In this document: piece by piece, positions 1 to 12,151 of the stretch
Position numbering within the stretch: position 1 is the stretch's first letter
Layout of the letters: the number at the start of each line of letters is the position of its first letter
Source: Rhodothermales bacterium
Lineage (GTDB): Bacteria > Bacteroidota > Rhodothermia > Rhodothermales > UBA10348
Length of the DNA stretch: 64,000 nt
Direction of reading: 5' to 3'
Assembly: GCA_028284865.1 (NCBI GenBank)
Contig: JANQQV010000027.1
Span: 56,379-120,378, forward strand
Made by a program: the position numbers and the translations under genes
The notes under the pieces: model-generated
Told to the model about the DNA's origin: nothing
Databases searched by the model: none
Seen by the model: the letters and a program-made list of their open reading frames with translations, nothing else

Positions 1-238
1 ACTCGACATGACCATCGGCCTCGGGCGAAACGAGTGCCGGATTCGAAAAAAGAGCACCCGAGCCGGTGTCAAGCAGGGCTGTCGAAGAACCGGCCAGGGC
101 TGCCGTGCGGGCAGAAGGCTCAAGCTGCAGGACAGGGAATCCCGAGTTTTCGATCTGCGCCGCTGCCGAATTGCTCATGCCAACAGCCATAACCATCAGT
201 AGCGGGAGCCATCGGAAGATGCGAACGGAAGGATTCAC
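1..238 (-). CDS. PorV/PorQ-like outer-membrane protein, N-terminal part only
   Basis: The reading frame runs off the left edge, so only the first ~79 residues are present. It starts at GTG 238, the only start codon I find in that open frame for over 200 bases upstream. The protein begins with a signal peptide: a basic n-region, then a hydrophobic core, then SNSAAAQ. The mature part has a motif of the type SARTAALAGSSTAL followed by GALFSNPAL, which resembles the N-terminus of PorV/PorQ-family beta-barrels of the type IX secretion system. In those systems such barrels act as outer-membrane shuttle or anchor proteins. The family call rests on this short stretch only; a UPF0164-type barrel is an alternative. 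No Shine-Dalgarno sequence is visible. Confidence 0.6.
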   Translation of the reverse strand, partial: MNPSVRIFRWLPLLMVMAVGMSNSAAAQIENSGFPVLQLEPSARTAALAGSSTALLDTGSGALFSNPALVSPEADGHVE

Positions 239-540
239 GAGATGCGTGCAGCGGGGCTTGAGGTCAAGGATTTCGAGGCCTTCAACAGGTGCCCCGTCAG
301 CGGGTTCTCCGGAACGTGGGGCAATACGAACGCGCCTTGAATACGTGCGTGAACGGGAACGTTGCCAAGCGAGGATGCGTGTGAGCGAAACTGTATCTTT
401 CAGCTTTCCGGCCCGCTTTTTGTGACAGGAGGGTTCGGACGAAAGTTTACCGGATCCCTGCCGATATGTCAGGGACGGAGACTGCGCAAAAGCGCCTACA
501 AATCGAGCACAGGACAACCGCCTGTCCAAAACAACATTCC

Positions 541-3930
<3,390 letters not shown>

Positions 3931-3975
3931 ACTCCGCATTCCTGTCCGTCACATTCTGTTTTTCCAGCCACCAAC

Positions 3976-5700
3976 GTGCTGAGACGTCTTTACATCCGGG
4001 ATTTCACCCTTATCGAGGAGCTTGAGGTCGCCTTCGACGCCGGCCTCAACATCGTGACGGGCGAAACCGGAGCAGGGAAGTCCATCGTCGTAGGCGCCCT
4101 GAAACTGATCCTGGGTGATCGGGCATCGACTGATACCCTGAGAGCTGGCGCCCGAAAGGCTGTCATTGAGGGCGAATTCGAGATTGATCTTGATGACGAG
4201 CTTCGTCAGCTGCTGGATGAGAACGGGATCGACGTACTTCCGCACCTCATCCTGCGTCGCGAAGTCAGCGAATCGCACAGCCGCGCGTTCATCAACGACT
4301 CGCCGGCAACGGTGGGATTGCTTCGGCAGGTAGCTGGCGAACTGGTTGATTTACACGGCCAGCATGACCACCAGTCACTGTTGCGCACAGAGAAGCACGT
4401 GACCCTGGTCGATGGTTTTGGTGGACTTGAATCGTTGGTCCGCAGCTATCAGGTCCAGTATGCGCTGGTCCAGGAAATCGTATCTCGACGGGATGCGATG
4501 CTCGCTCGTGAACGCGAACTGAAGCAGGAGCATGAGCTGCTGGCCTTTCAGATCGACGAGATCGATGCCGTAGCTCCAAGGGATGGGGAAGAAGACGCGC
4601 TCGAATCCGAGCGACGCATTCTGGAGAACGCCGAGCGATTGTTCGAGGCCACTTCCTCACTGTTTGAACTGCTCTATAACTCGGAGTCTGCCATCTCCGA
4701 TCTGCTGGTCCGGGCCAGGAATGAACTGCAGAATCTGGGCCGGATCGATGAGGCATTCGATGATCTGGCTCAGGAGATTTCCACGGCCCACATATCCGTC
4801 AGCGAGACGGCCTCATTCCTGCAGGATTACAACTCCCGCATTGAGTTCAATCCAGGTCGCCTCGATGAAATCCGGGACCGCTTGATCGACTTTGACAAGC
4901 TGAAACGCAAATACGGAGGGACGATCGAGTCAGTGCTGGCACACCGGGAGGACATCGGTGAGCGATTTGAGCTGGCTGCTGACTTCGAAGGGGCCATTTC
5001 CCGATTGGATCGCGAGTTCGAGGCGGCCACGGCCGATCTCTCGGACGTGGCGGTACGACTGTCGGCCAAACGTAAGGCCGTGGCCGCACAGATTGAATCG
5101 GCTATCGTCGCTGAGCTGGCCACGCTTGGTATGCCGGACAGCCGATTCGAAGTGCGCCTTACAGCTGTAGAAGACGAGGCGGGATGGATCGTTCAGGAGG
5201 GGCAACGCTACGCGGCTTCGGCAGATGGCATGGACCGGTGCGCTTTCTTCATTTCGACCAACCCGGGCGTTGAGCCGATGCCGCTGGCGCAGGTTGCCTC
5301 TGGCGGAGAAATTTCTCGCATCATGCTTGCGCTGAAGTCGATTCTGGCCAAGAGCGATCGCTTACCGATCCTCATCTTTGACGAGATCGACACGGGAATT
5401 TCCGGTGCCATTGCGCAGCGTGTCGGCGATTGTATGCTCACGCTGGGAGATTATCATCAGATCATAGCGATTACCCATCTTCCTCAAGTAGCGGCAGCCG
5501 GGCAGGCGCATTTCAAAGTTTCCAAGTCGGTCGATAACGGCCGGACGCGAATCGCCATGCACCGTCTCTCTGAATCAGAGCGGCGCGAGGAGATCGCAGC
5601 ACTCATCAGCGGCGCCGAGGTAACCGAAGGGGCCCTTCGCACCGCACGAGAGCTTATTGAATCCAGACCGGGCTCAGCCCGAAAGCATCCAGCAACCTGA
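3976..5700 (+). CDS. recN: DNA repair protein RecN
   Basis: RecN is an SMC-like ATPase of double-strand-break repair. The 574-aa protein starts at a GTG and opens with MLRRLYIRDFTLIEELEVAF, the typical RecN N-terminus. Walker A is GETGAGKSI at about residues 32-40. A central coiled-coil region spans roughly 165-370. The ABC signature (ASGGEISRIMLALK) and Walker B (ILIFDEIDTGISG) lie near 440-475. It follows secA by 45 bp and may be co-transcribed with it. The stop codon at 5698 is the first of four in-frame TGA codons spaced exactly 15 bp apart (see the repeat entry). Confidence 0.96.
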   Translation: MLRRLYIRDFTLIEELEVAFDAGLNIVTGETGAGKSIVVGALKLILGDRASTDTLRAGARKAVIEGEFEIDLDDELRQLLDENGIDVLPHLILRREVSESHSRAFINDSPATVGLLRQVAGELVDLHGQHDHQSLLRTEKHVTLVDGFGGLESLVRSYQVQYALVQEIVSRRDAMLARERELKQEHELLAFQIDEIDAVAPRDGEEDALESERRILENAERLFEATSSLFELLYNSESAISDLLVRARNELQNLGRIDEAFDDLAQEISTAHISVSETASFLQDYNSRIEFNPGRLDEIRDRLIDFDKLKRKYGGTIESVLAHREDIGERFELAADFEGAISRLDREFEAATADLSDVAVRLSAKRKAVAAQIESAIVAELATLGMPDSRFEVRLTAVEDEAGWIVQEGQRYAASADGMDRCAFFISTNPGVEPMPLAQVASGGEISRIMLALKSILAKSDRLPILIFDEIDTGISGAIAQRVGDCMLTLGDYHQIIAITHLPQVAAAGQAHFKVSKSVDNGRTRIAMHRLSESERREEIAALISGAEVTEGALRTARELIESRPGSARKHPAT

Positions 5701-5757
5701 CATTCCTGGATCTGACATTCCGCAACCTGACCATTCTAAACGTGACCTTCGCCCCGA
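5698..5757 (+). repeat. 15-bp tandem repeat at the recN stop codon
   Basis: Four degenerate 15-bp units begin at 5698, 5713, 5728 and 5743, each starting with TGA. The first two share TGACATTCC; the third and fourth are TGACCATTC and TGACCTTCG. The first TGA is the recN stop. Because the period is a multiple of three, all four TGA codons lie in the recN frame. Confidence 0.7.
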
Positions 5758-5791
5758 ACCGGGGTAGACCCACCTTCAACGCAGTATTTCC

Positions 5792-7210
5792 ATGACCCAC
5801 AAGCGCTCCTTGATCACATTCGGAACAGACGGCTGGCGCGCCATCATCGGCGACGGATTCACTCTCGACAACCTGGAGCGGGTATCCCGTGCCACCGCAG
5901 AATGGGTGCTCGACACCTACGGAGAAGGATCGAGCGTCATTGTCGGGTATGACACGCGATTCCGGGGTCGTGATTTCACGGTCCACTCAGCCCGTGTAAT
6001 GGCAAGTATGGGCGTCAAGGTGGTGATTTCCGATACGCATGCCCCGACGCCGGCTGTTTCGTGGGGCGCGAAGCACTTCGGTCACCAGGCTGGTATCGTC
6101 ATCACGGCATCCCACAATCCGCCTGAGTACAACGGTTTCAAGATCAAAGCTGACTTCGGTGGCCCCGCACTCCCGGACATGATTGCCGATGTGGAGGGCC
6201 GTATTCAGCCATTCGAGGAGCATCTGTATGAGAGCCTCGAATCCTATAAGCAGAAAGGGCTCATCCAGGAGCAGGCACTCCGTCAGGACTACATCGATCA
6301 CGTGCGTTCCCTTGTGGATATCGACGCCATCCGGGAAGCGGGCATCAAAGTGGTGCACGATGCCATGTTCGGCGCAGGACAGGGAATCCTGTCAGAGCTG
6401 ATGGGCCAGGATCGGGTCCTGGAGCATCGCAACGCGATCAACCCAGGATTTGAAGGCACGCCTCCCGAGCCGATCGAACGCAATCTGAACGAGCTTCGTG
6501 ACGTGATCACGTCGAATGGATGTGATGCTGCCATTGCGAATGACGGCGACGCCGACCGCATCGGAATGGCTGACGAGAAAGGCGATTTCGTCGACTCGCA
6601 CCACCTGCTGGCGCTGCTCGTCGACTACCTGCACAATGACAAAGGGCTGACTGGTCGGATCGTCAAGACGTTCTCGACGACCACGATGCTTGACAAGATG
6701 GCCGAGGATCTCGGTCTTTCGCTTACGACGACGAAGATTGGGTTCAAGTACATCGGAGGCGAATTCCTTTCCGAAGACGTCCTGGTCGGTGGTGAAGAGT
6801 CCGGCGGGATGGCCATCATGGGTCACGTGCCAGAACGCGACGGCATTTTCATCGGCCTCGTCATACTTGAAATGATGGCCAAGCGGGGTAAGCAGTTGTC
6901 CCGACTCGTCAGTGATCTGCACGCCCGTTATGGGGAGCACGCTTTTTCCCGGACGGACAAACACACGTCTGCGGAGCGAAAGGAAGCTGTGCTGATCCGT
7001 CTGGCGGAGCACGGTGGACTTTCCGAGGTGGCTGGAAAGCCTGTGACCAAGGCCGAGACCATCGATGGATTCAAGTACCACACCGAAGACGGCTGGCTGC
7101 TCATTCGTCCTTCAGGAACGGAGCCCGTGCTGCGTATCTACGCCGAGGCAACATCATCGGACACGTCGAGCCGGATGGTTGCCGACGCCATTACCCAGCT
7201 GGGCCTGTAG
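5792..7210 (+). CDS. Phosphohexomutase (phosphoglucomutase/phosphomannomutase family)
   Basis: Alpha-D-phosphohexomutase that moves phosphate between C1 and C6 of a hexose phosphate. All four family motifs are present in the 472-aa protein. These are the active-site serine loop TASHNPPEYNG (Ser107), the metal loop DGDADR (about 251-256), the sugar-specificity loop GGEESGG (333-339) and the phosphate-binding loop RPSGTEP (439-445). The GEESGG loop with an early FGTDGWR motif fits a bacterial phosphoglucomutase/phosphomannomutase; GlmM is less likely but not excluded. It lies 91 bp after recN, separated by the 15-bp repeats. It faces a Nudix gene ending 30 bp away; only a weak CGGAT/ATCCG hairpin lies between them. 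Confidence 0.9.
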   Translation: MTHKRSLITFGTDGWRAIIGDGFTLDNLERVSRATAEWVLDTYGEGSSVIVGYDTRFRGRDFTVHSARVMASMGVKVVISDTHAPTPAVSWGAKHFGHQAGIVITASHNPPEYNGFKIKADFGGPALPDMIADVEGRIQPFEEHLYESLESYKQKGLIQEQALRQDYIDHVRSLVDIDAIREAGIKVVHDAMFGAGQGILSELMGQDRVLEHRNAINPGFEGTPPEPIERNLNELRDVITSNGCDAAIANDGDADRIGMADEKGDFVDSHHLLALLVDYLHNDKGLTGRIVKTFSTTTMLDKMAEDLGLSLTTTKIGFKYIGGEFLSEDVLVGGEESGGMAIMGHVPERDGIFIGLVILEMMAKRGKQLSRLVSDLHARYGEHAFSRTDKHTSAERKEAVLIRLAEHGGLSEVAGKPVTKAETIDGFKYHTEDGWLLIRPSGTEPVLRIYAEATSSDTSSRMVADAITQLGL

Positions 7211-7240
7211 CGGCGTCGCTCTCGGATCGGGAATCCGGTT

Positions 7241-7903
7241 TCAGACCAGCGACTCCCACTCGAGTACCAATGGATTCAGAACGGCCGCCAGTTCAGCCAT
7301 CATCATGGCTGTTGCCCCCCACACCACATGCCCTTGAAGCATGAAATGGGGGATGTCTCGGGTAATTCCACCCAGTTCCATGGGCTTTGAAGCCCTCATG
7401 GCAGGATCGGTCAAGTGAACAGGCGGAACGCCGAAAATGTCTGCTACCTCTTCCGTTCGCACGGAAAGGTCAGGTGTGTGGGAAATGGCCCCAACGAATG
7501 GGTGTACACAGAAATTGGATGGGGGGATGTAGAGTGAGGTGAGTTCTCCCAGAACATCGATCTGCGAAGCGGCCACGAGGACCTCTTCCTCGGTTTCTCT
7601 CAGAGCCGTTTCCTCGAGTGATTCGCCGCTCTCTCGACGGCCACCCGGAAAGGCGACCTGGCCTGCGTGTTTGTTCATCGCTTCCGGACGCCGAGTAAGC
7701 ATGAGATGGGGGCGGTCGTCCTGGTCCGGGTAGAAAAGCGCCAGGACACCTGCCTCCCGACAGTCTTTGGCTTCGGTCGATGCACGAGACGGTTGGCGTC
7801 TTGACAACGGAGCCATCTGAAATTGCGCAGGTTGTCCGGGCAGCGGCTGAGAAAGCCGACTATTCAGGAATGCGACAAACTCCGTGAATCGGAGATCATT
7901 CAT
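7241..7903 (-). CDS. Nudix hydrolase, CoA pyrophosphatase type
   Basis: The 220-aa protein carries the NuCoA signature (LMLTRRPEAMNKHAGQVAFPGG, about 67-88) directly before a Nudix box (G88, E94, then RETEEE at 102-107). This combination marks enzymes that cleave coenzyme A or its derivatives into 3',5'-ADP and phosphopantetheine (NudL/UPF0035 group). The usual glycine near the end of the Nudix box is replaced by Leu, a deviation that may be tolerated. It reads against the upstream phosphohexomutase and lies 90 bp downstream of the next minus-strand gene, so it may share that transcript. Confidence 0.88.
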   Translation of the reverse strand: MNDLRFTEFVAFLNSRLSQPLPGQPAQFQMAPLSRRQPSRASTEAKDCREAGVLALFYPDQDDRPHLMLTRRPEAMNKHAGQVAFPGGRRESGESLEETALRETEEEVLVAASQIDVLGELTSLYIPPSNFCVHPFVGAISHTPDLSVRTEEVADIFGVPPVHLTDPAMRASKPMELGGITRDIPHFMLQGHVVWGATAMMMAELAAVLNPLVLEWESLV

Positions 7904-7993
7904 CGGACAAAGGGGCTCAGGGAATCAGGATGCGGTTGCTGATTGAAGCGATCCTTATGTGCGCCAGCCTGATCGAAGTTCCAGCCAACGGAG

Positions 7994-8944
7994 CTACTCT
8001 GCGGAGACGACCAGGTTGGTCACGCGAAACTGGGTCTCGTGCTCCAGAGCCACCGTTACCGTCCTGAGCCGACGACGCATCGGGTACGTTCCCCAGACAC
8101 TGCGCTCCAGTGGGATATCGATTCCCTGTACGGAGTGGAATCGGGTCTCGGAAGTCAGCTGTCTGTCTCCCGCCAGGCGAGCCGTTAACCGGGTCATTAC
8201 GAGACGTTCAGTGGACTCCTCAATGAAGACCTGAATTCGTGGCGGCATCTGCGGCTGCGCTTGAGTAGGGGGACCACCCATTGGGGTTCGTCCAAGAGGC
8301 GGCCTCCGGGCGCCCTGTGGAGGGCTGCCCGGGCGTCTCTGGATGGAAGGATTCAGTCCTGGCCTACGCTCAGGCGGTCTCAACTCAAAAACATATCGCA
8401 CCATGGAGACACCGTCACGCTGGAGTCGTACAGGGTCACCGACCTCCCGCACACGGGAAAGCAGTCGCGTCGGTAGGTTCAGGCCGTTCAGCATGGGTCC
8501 CAACTCCTCTGTGACCAGACTCGAAATGATGCGTTCGACACGGCGTCGCTCAGACACATCGAGGGTATCTCCGTTGATGACGAAATACCGAATCTCGCCA
8601 CGGCCCTGGTCGGCATCTTCAGTGCGCCGAAAGAGAAGGCCGTAGTTCGCCACCTGTTCGCCTGTTGGCGAATCCACGAAGTGGTCGACATCGGCTTCGA
8701 TGGCAAAGGCCTCCACGCGAGCCATCCGGTATTGTTGGTCGGTCAACCACCGAACGAACAGTGCATCCGCATCAGCCCCTGAAATCACCCCTCGAACGCC
8801 ACCACCGGAATCCTGTGCATGTGCCGGTGCTACCATCGTCAAGCCACACGATGCAATGATCGCCGTCACAAGGACGGCAATCAGCGTGCGATTGCGATAT
8901 GATTCGCTCCCGAGGTACGGAAACGTCCATTTTTCAGGCTTCAT
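7994..8944 (-). CDS. Secreted protein of unknown function
   Basis: I do not recognise this family. The best start is ATG 8944, giving 316 aa; it puts a basic n-region, a hydrophobic stretch (TLIAVLVTAIIASCGL) and an APAHAQ cleavage site at the N-terminus. Starting further upstream buries the signal peptide. The mature protein has an N-terminal alpha/beta-like part and a Pro/Arg/Gly-rich linker at about 225-260 (PPERRPGLNPSIQRRPGS, then RRPPLGRTPMGGPPTQ). A C-terminal region resembles an outer-membrane lipoprotein-sorting (LolA/LolB-like) beta sheet only in a general way. It is divergent from the response-regulator gene at 9214, with a shared 269-bp regulatory region. Confidence 0.75.
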   Translation of the reverse strand: MKPEKWTFPYLGSESYRNRTLIAVLVTAIIASCGLTMVAPAHAQDSGGGVRGVISGADADALFVRWLTDQQYRMARVEAFAIEADVDHFVDSPTGEQVANYGLLFRRTEDADQGRGEIRYFVINGDTLDVSERRRVERIISSLVTEELGPMLNGLNLPTRLLSRVREVGDPVRLQRDGVSMVRYVFELRPPERRPGLNPSIQRRPGSPPQGARRPPLGRTPMGGPPTQAQPQMPPRIQVFIEESTERLVMTRLTARLAGDRQLTSETRFHSVQGIDIPLERSVWGTYPMRRRLRTVTVALEHETQFRVTNLVVSAE

Positions 8945-9125
8945 CGACAGTAGCAGTTCGATCAGATGGTGGCGGGAGTGATTGTGGAATTGAACGAGTC
9001 GCTCATGAATACAAAAGCAGCAGAATTCTGGATTCCGCACAGCAAGTATACCGCGACCGTTCCCCACAGTTGTCACGAAAGTATGGAAATGGAGGGCGCT
9101 GGTATCTTGACGGGGTGGGGCCGAC

Positions 9126-9133
9126 TATATTTG
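9126..9133 (+). promoter_or_regulatory. Candidate promoter -7 box for the two-component operon
   Basis: TATATTTG matches the TAnnTTTG -7 consensus of Bacteroidota primary-sigma promoters. A partial -33 element (CTTG, 9105-9108) lies 17 bp upstream, versus 19 in the consensus. The GTG start of the regulator is 80 bp downstream. Confidence 0.45.
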
Positions 9134-9213
9134 ATTGCACATGGGTCCGTTGCCTCATCCCGGGCCCGTTTCCTCATCTCACGTTTGCATTCCATACGCG
9201 CTCAAAGAAATCC

Positions 9214-9951
9214 GTGACATCTGCACCGGACATCCTGCTGGTCGAAGACGATCAAGAGCTGTCAGCCGTGGTCAGTAACCGACTGCGCGAATCGGGTTAC
9301 GAGGTCCGTACCGCGTTCACAGGGCCTGAGGCACTGGAGCAGGTTGCGGAGAAAGAGCCGGATTTGGTGCTCCTGGACATCATGCTCCCGGAAATGGACG
9401 GGCTCGAAGTGTGTCGCCGACTGCGCTCGAGTCATCCGCTCCTGTACATCATGATGCTCACGGCGAGGACAGAGGAGATGGATCGGGTGGTGGGCCTGGA
9501 AGTCGGTGCAGATGACTACCTGACCAAGCCTTTCAGCTTGAGCGAATTGATTGCCCGCGTTCGAAGCGCATTGCGTCGGCTCAGACTCACCGAAGAAGCG
9601 ATGGGCGATGCGCCCCAGGCTGACATGGAGGTCATCGAAGCCGGACACCTGACCATCGACCCGGTGAAGCGCATAGTCACGTCAGACGGCTCGGAAATTG
9701 GCCTGACGGTGCTCGAATTCGATTTGCTGGTCTACCTGGCTCGCAATCCGGAGCGCCCGTTCACACGGATGCAGCTCCTCGAGGATGTGTGGGACCTCCA
9801 CTATGAGGGCTATGACCGCACGGTCGATTCCCATGTGCAGCGACTGCGCTCAAAGGTCGAAAAGGATCCGGGCAATCCTGAAATGATCAGGACGGTCTGG
9901 GGAGTGGGCTACAAGTTCGTCAAGCCGGAACGGACGTCCGAATCTCCATGA
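9214..9951 (+). CDS. OmpR/PhoB-family response regulator
   Basis: A receiver domain (about residues 1-115) carries the acidic pair at the N-terminus (LLVEDD), the phosphoacceptor Asp in LVLLDIMLPEMDG and the conserved Lys in LTKPFS. A C-terminal winged-helix DNA-binding domain follows and ends in TVWGVGYKF. The GTG start at 9214 gives VTSAPDILLVEDD and 245 aa; the in-frame upstream extension is not domain-like. The gene overlaps the following sensor kinase by 4 bp (ATGA), so the two are translationally coupled and presumably form a cognate pair. The signal sensed cannot be read from the sequence. Confidence 0.93.
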   Translation: MTSAPDILLVEDDQELSAVVSNRLRESGYEVRTAFTGPEALEQVAEKEPDLVLLDIMLPEMDGLEVCRRLRSSHPLLYIMMLTARTEEMDRVVGLEVGADDYLTKPFSLSELIARVRSALRRLRLTEEAMGDAPQADMEVIEAGHLTIDPVKRIVTSDGSEIGLTVLEFDLLVYLARNPERPFTRMQLLEDVWDLHYEGYDRTVDSHVQRLRSKVEKDPGNPEMIRTVWGVGYKFVKPERTSESP

Positions 9952-11477
9952 CGGTGCGACGATCCCTGTTCTGGAAAGTCGCGCCTGCGCTTGTGGCCCT
10001 TCAATTGGTCGTGGTTGCTGTCGCAGCTGGATTCACAATCTGGTATGCACGTAGTGCACAGGAAACCCTGGCATCGGCAGCGTTGGCTGCGCGCATCGAC
10101 GCCACCGCTGAGGAAATCGAGCGACGAACCAATGGGCTCGCAGATGGGGTTGATGGCCTGGAAGAAGATCTTCGGCTGGATCTGAGCTTCCGATTTCCTG
10201 ATCCGCTCATTCTGATCGACCTGAACGGCACGGCTGCCGACCCGATTTGGCCATCTGCGGAGGGGTTTGCGATCGAGTTCTCTTCGAGCGACTCCTCATG
10301 GGATGAGCCCTCATGGGTGCAGCTGGAAGAGGCGTACGATGATGTGGTCATCGACCTGTCAGACGAAGACGTGGAAGGCGGTTTTGCTTCCGCGCCGCTA
10401 TTTGACGCCGGCGGATTCCCGGCGGGTCTTTTGGTCGTACAGCCTCTGACCCGATCGCTGGATCTGGAGTTGGCAGCCAGTCAGGAAGCCTTCCGTAAGT
10501 CGGTCCGGGCCATTGCCATACTGGCTGTGGTCCTGGCTCTGCTGTTCGGCGGCATCTTGACCTGGTGGCTGGTGGGGCCGATCCGGAGAATGGCGGCGGT
10601 CGTTTCGGAAATGGGCGGGGACTGGCAGGCCAACCGGGTTGAAATTGAGGGAGAGGATGAGATAGCAGTACTGGGCAGATCCATCAACGAAATGGCCGAT
10701 CGGGTCGCAGAGAGCATAGAGTCCTTGCGTGCAACCGACCGAATGCGACGCGAGCTGGTGGCCAATGTGGGACACGATCTGCGAACGCCATTGGCCGGCA
10801 TCCGACTGCATATTGAAGAAGCGAACCGGTTCGAATCCGAAGGGCGACATGCCGAGGCTGTTGCATCCTTGACGACGGCACAGAAGCAGATTGATCATGT
10901 CAGCAGGATGATCGACGACCTGTTTGAGCTCTCCCGGCTTGAAGGGGATGCCTCCCTCTTGCGTATCGAACCCATTCCTCCAGCTGAGTTGGTTTCCGAG
11001 GTTGTGGGCATGTTTGCTGCCTCGGCTTCGCAAGCGGAAGTGGTCTTGCAGGCCGACCTGGATGACGATCTCCCCATTCTGCATGCGGATGGGACTCGCC
11101 TCATCCGGCTGCTCGGCAATCTGATCTCAAACGCTATCCGGCATGCACCTGAGAGGTCTGAGGTGAGCCTTAACGTGCGGGCCAACATGGTCGCGGGAGA
11201 ACTCACCATGAGCGTTTCAGATCAGGGAGTCGGAATGAGCGAAGAAGACCAACAGCGCCTTTTCGACCGCTACTACCGGGGTTCGGATGCACGCACCCGG
11301 GACACGCGACACAAACGGACAGGTCTTGGGCTCGCCATTGCGAAGGCCGTAGCCGAGGCTCACGATGGCAGGCTGGAGGTAGAGAGCGCCCCTGGAGAGG
11401 GAACTACGATGCGCTTCACGTTGCCGATTGGTGGCTCGCCTGATTCCGGGGCCGAACTTCAGGCCCAACGGCTATAA
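9948..11477 (+). CDS. Membrane sensor histidine kinase
   Basis: Partner of the response regulator it overlaps. The 509-aa protein has an N-terminal membrane helix (about 12-35), a periplasmic sensor region of about 150 residues rich in Asp/Glu and a second helix near 185-208. A HAMP linker follows, then the HisKA domain with phosphoacceptor His276 (HDLRTPLAGIRLHIEEA). The HATPase domain has N, G1 and G2 boxes (GNLISNAIRHA, SDQGVGMS, RTGLGLAIAKAV). The acidic periplasmic domain has no recognisable fold. A long inverted repeat follows the gene. Confidence 0.93.
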   Translation: MTVRRSLFWKVAPALVALQLVVVAVAAGFTIWYARSAQETLASAALAARIDATAEEIERRTNGLADGVDGLEEDLRLDLSFRFPDPLILIDLNGTAADPIWPSAEGFAIEFSSSDSSWDEPSWVQLEEAYDDVVIDLSDEDVEGGFASAPLFDAGGFPAGLLVVQPLTRSLDLELAASQEAFRKSVRAIAILAVVLALLFGGILTWWLVGPIRRMAAVVSEMGGDWQANRVEIEGEDEIAVLGRSINEMADRVAESIESLRATDRMRRELVANVGHDLRTPLAGIRLHIEEANRFESEGRHAEAVASLTTAQKQIDHVSRMIDDLFELSRLEGDASLLRIEPIPPAELVSEVVGMFAASASQAEVVLQADLDDDLPILHADGTRLIRLLGNLISNAIRHAPERSEVSLNVRANMVAGELTMSVSDQGVGMSEEDQQRLFDRYYRGSDARTRDTRHKRTGLGLAIAKAVAEAHDGRLEVESAPGEGTTMRFTLPIGGSPDSGAELQAQRL

Positions 11478-11482
11478 ATCGT

Positions 11483-11529
11483 GCGGGCGGGCACGCTGGT
11501 GACCCCCTGTCACCTGCGTGCCCGCCCGC
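11483..11529. terminator. Long hairpin between convergent genes
   Basis: Arms 11483-11496 and 11516-11529 are a perfect 14-bp GC-rich stem. A T-T mismatch and an inner 6-bp stem (GGTGAC/GTCACC) extend it around a CCCCT loop. No T-tract follows on either strand. A second hairpin with 8-bp arms (GGCACCGG/CCGGTGCC) lies at 11558-11581. They sit between the kinase gene (+) and hsp20 (-) and probably end transcription from both sides. Confidence 0.6.
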
Positions 11530-11662
11530 GTGCCTCGAGTGCGTCTTCCTGACTGCTGGCACCGGTCCGTCACCCGGTGCCGCGCAGGATTCGAGGGCTT
11601 GAAAAGGCTCAGATCAGCAGCTCGCGCAATGTTCGTGGATTACGCGCGTTGCTCTCATCTCC

Positions 11663-12109
11663 TTATTTGATCGAGATCTTCCGTGGCTTGGATTCTTCCA
11701 GCTTCGGAAGGCGCACCATCAGGACTCCGTTTTCCTGCTGAGCCTCGATCTTCGACTCATCGATTTTGTTCGAGAGCGTGAATGAGCGGTAGAACCGGCC
11801 CGACTGACGCTCGAGCCGAACGACCGTATCGTTTTCCTCAACGTTGCGAGCCGTCCGTTCGCCAGAAATCGAGAGTACGCCGTCGTGCAGATTGATCGTG
11901 AGATCATCCTTGGCTACGCCCGGGATGTCCAGAGCGAGTTCGAATGCATCCGTCGTTTCGACCAGGTCGATGCGAGGGTGCCAGGATACCGGCTCATCGT
12001 TGCCGTCCTCGGTGTTGGCCGAAGGAAAGAACGTGTTGAAAAGAGAGTCGAAATCCCGCTGCATGCGTGAGAGGTCAGCGCGGGGAGAAAAGTGTACGAG
12101 CTTGGTCAT
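11663..12109 (-). CDS. Small heat-shock protein, Hsp20/alpha-crystallin family
   Basis: ATP-independent holdase chaperone. The alpha-crystallin domain covers about 40-148 of 148 residues. It includes the hydrophobic GVAKDDLTINLHDGVLSISG strand region and the C-terminal GVLMVRLPKLEE motif, followed by the short PRKISIK tail. The start at 12109 is fixed by a strong Shine-Dalgarno sequence (AGGAGGT), one of the few in this window. The 320-bp upstream region holds a nested set of inverted repeats and a hairpin that covers the Shine-Dalgarno, consistent with thermal control of translation (see separate entries). Confidence 0.95.
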   Translation of the reverse strand: MTKLVHFSPRADLSRMQRDFDSLFNTFFPSANTEDGNDEPVSWHPRIDLVETTDAFELALDIPGVAKDDLTINLHDGVLSISGERTARNVEENDTVVRLERQSGRFYRSFTLSNKIDESKIEAQQENGVLMVRLPKLEESKPRKISIK

Positions 12110-12114
12110 GGTAA

Positions 12115-12130
12115 GCACCTCCTGAGGGGC
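12115..12130 (-). promoter_or_regulatory. Hairpin masking the hsp20 Shine-Dalgarno (possible RNA thermometer)
   Basis: On the mRNA strand GCCCCT, loop CAGG, AGGTGC form a short stem with one internal C-U mismatch. The stem includes most of the AGGAGGT ribosome-binding site 7 nt before the ATG. Short, mismatched stems over the ribosome-binding site are typical of thermometers in front of hsp20 genes. The assignment is inference from pairing only. Confidence 0.45.
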
Positions 12131-12151
12131 GATACGTGTTGTTGTCACTAA

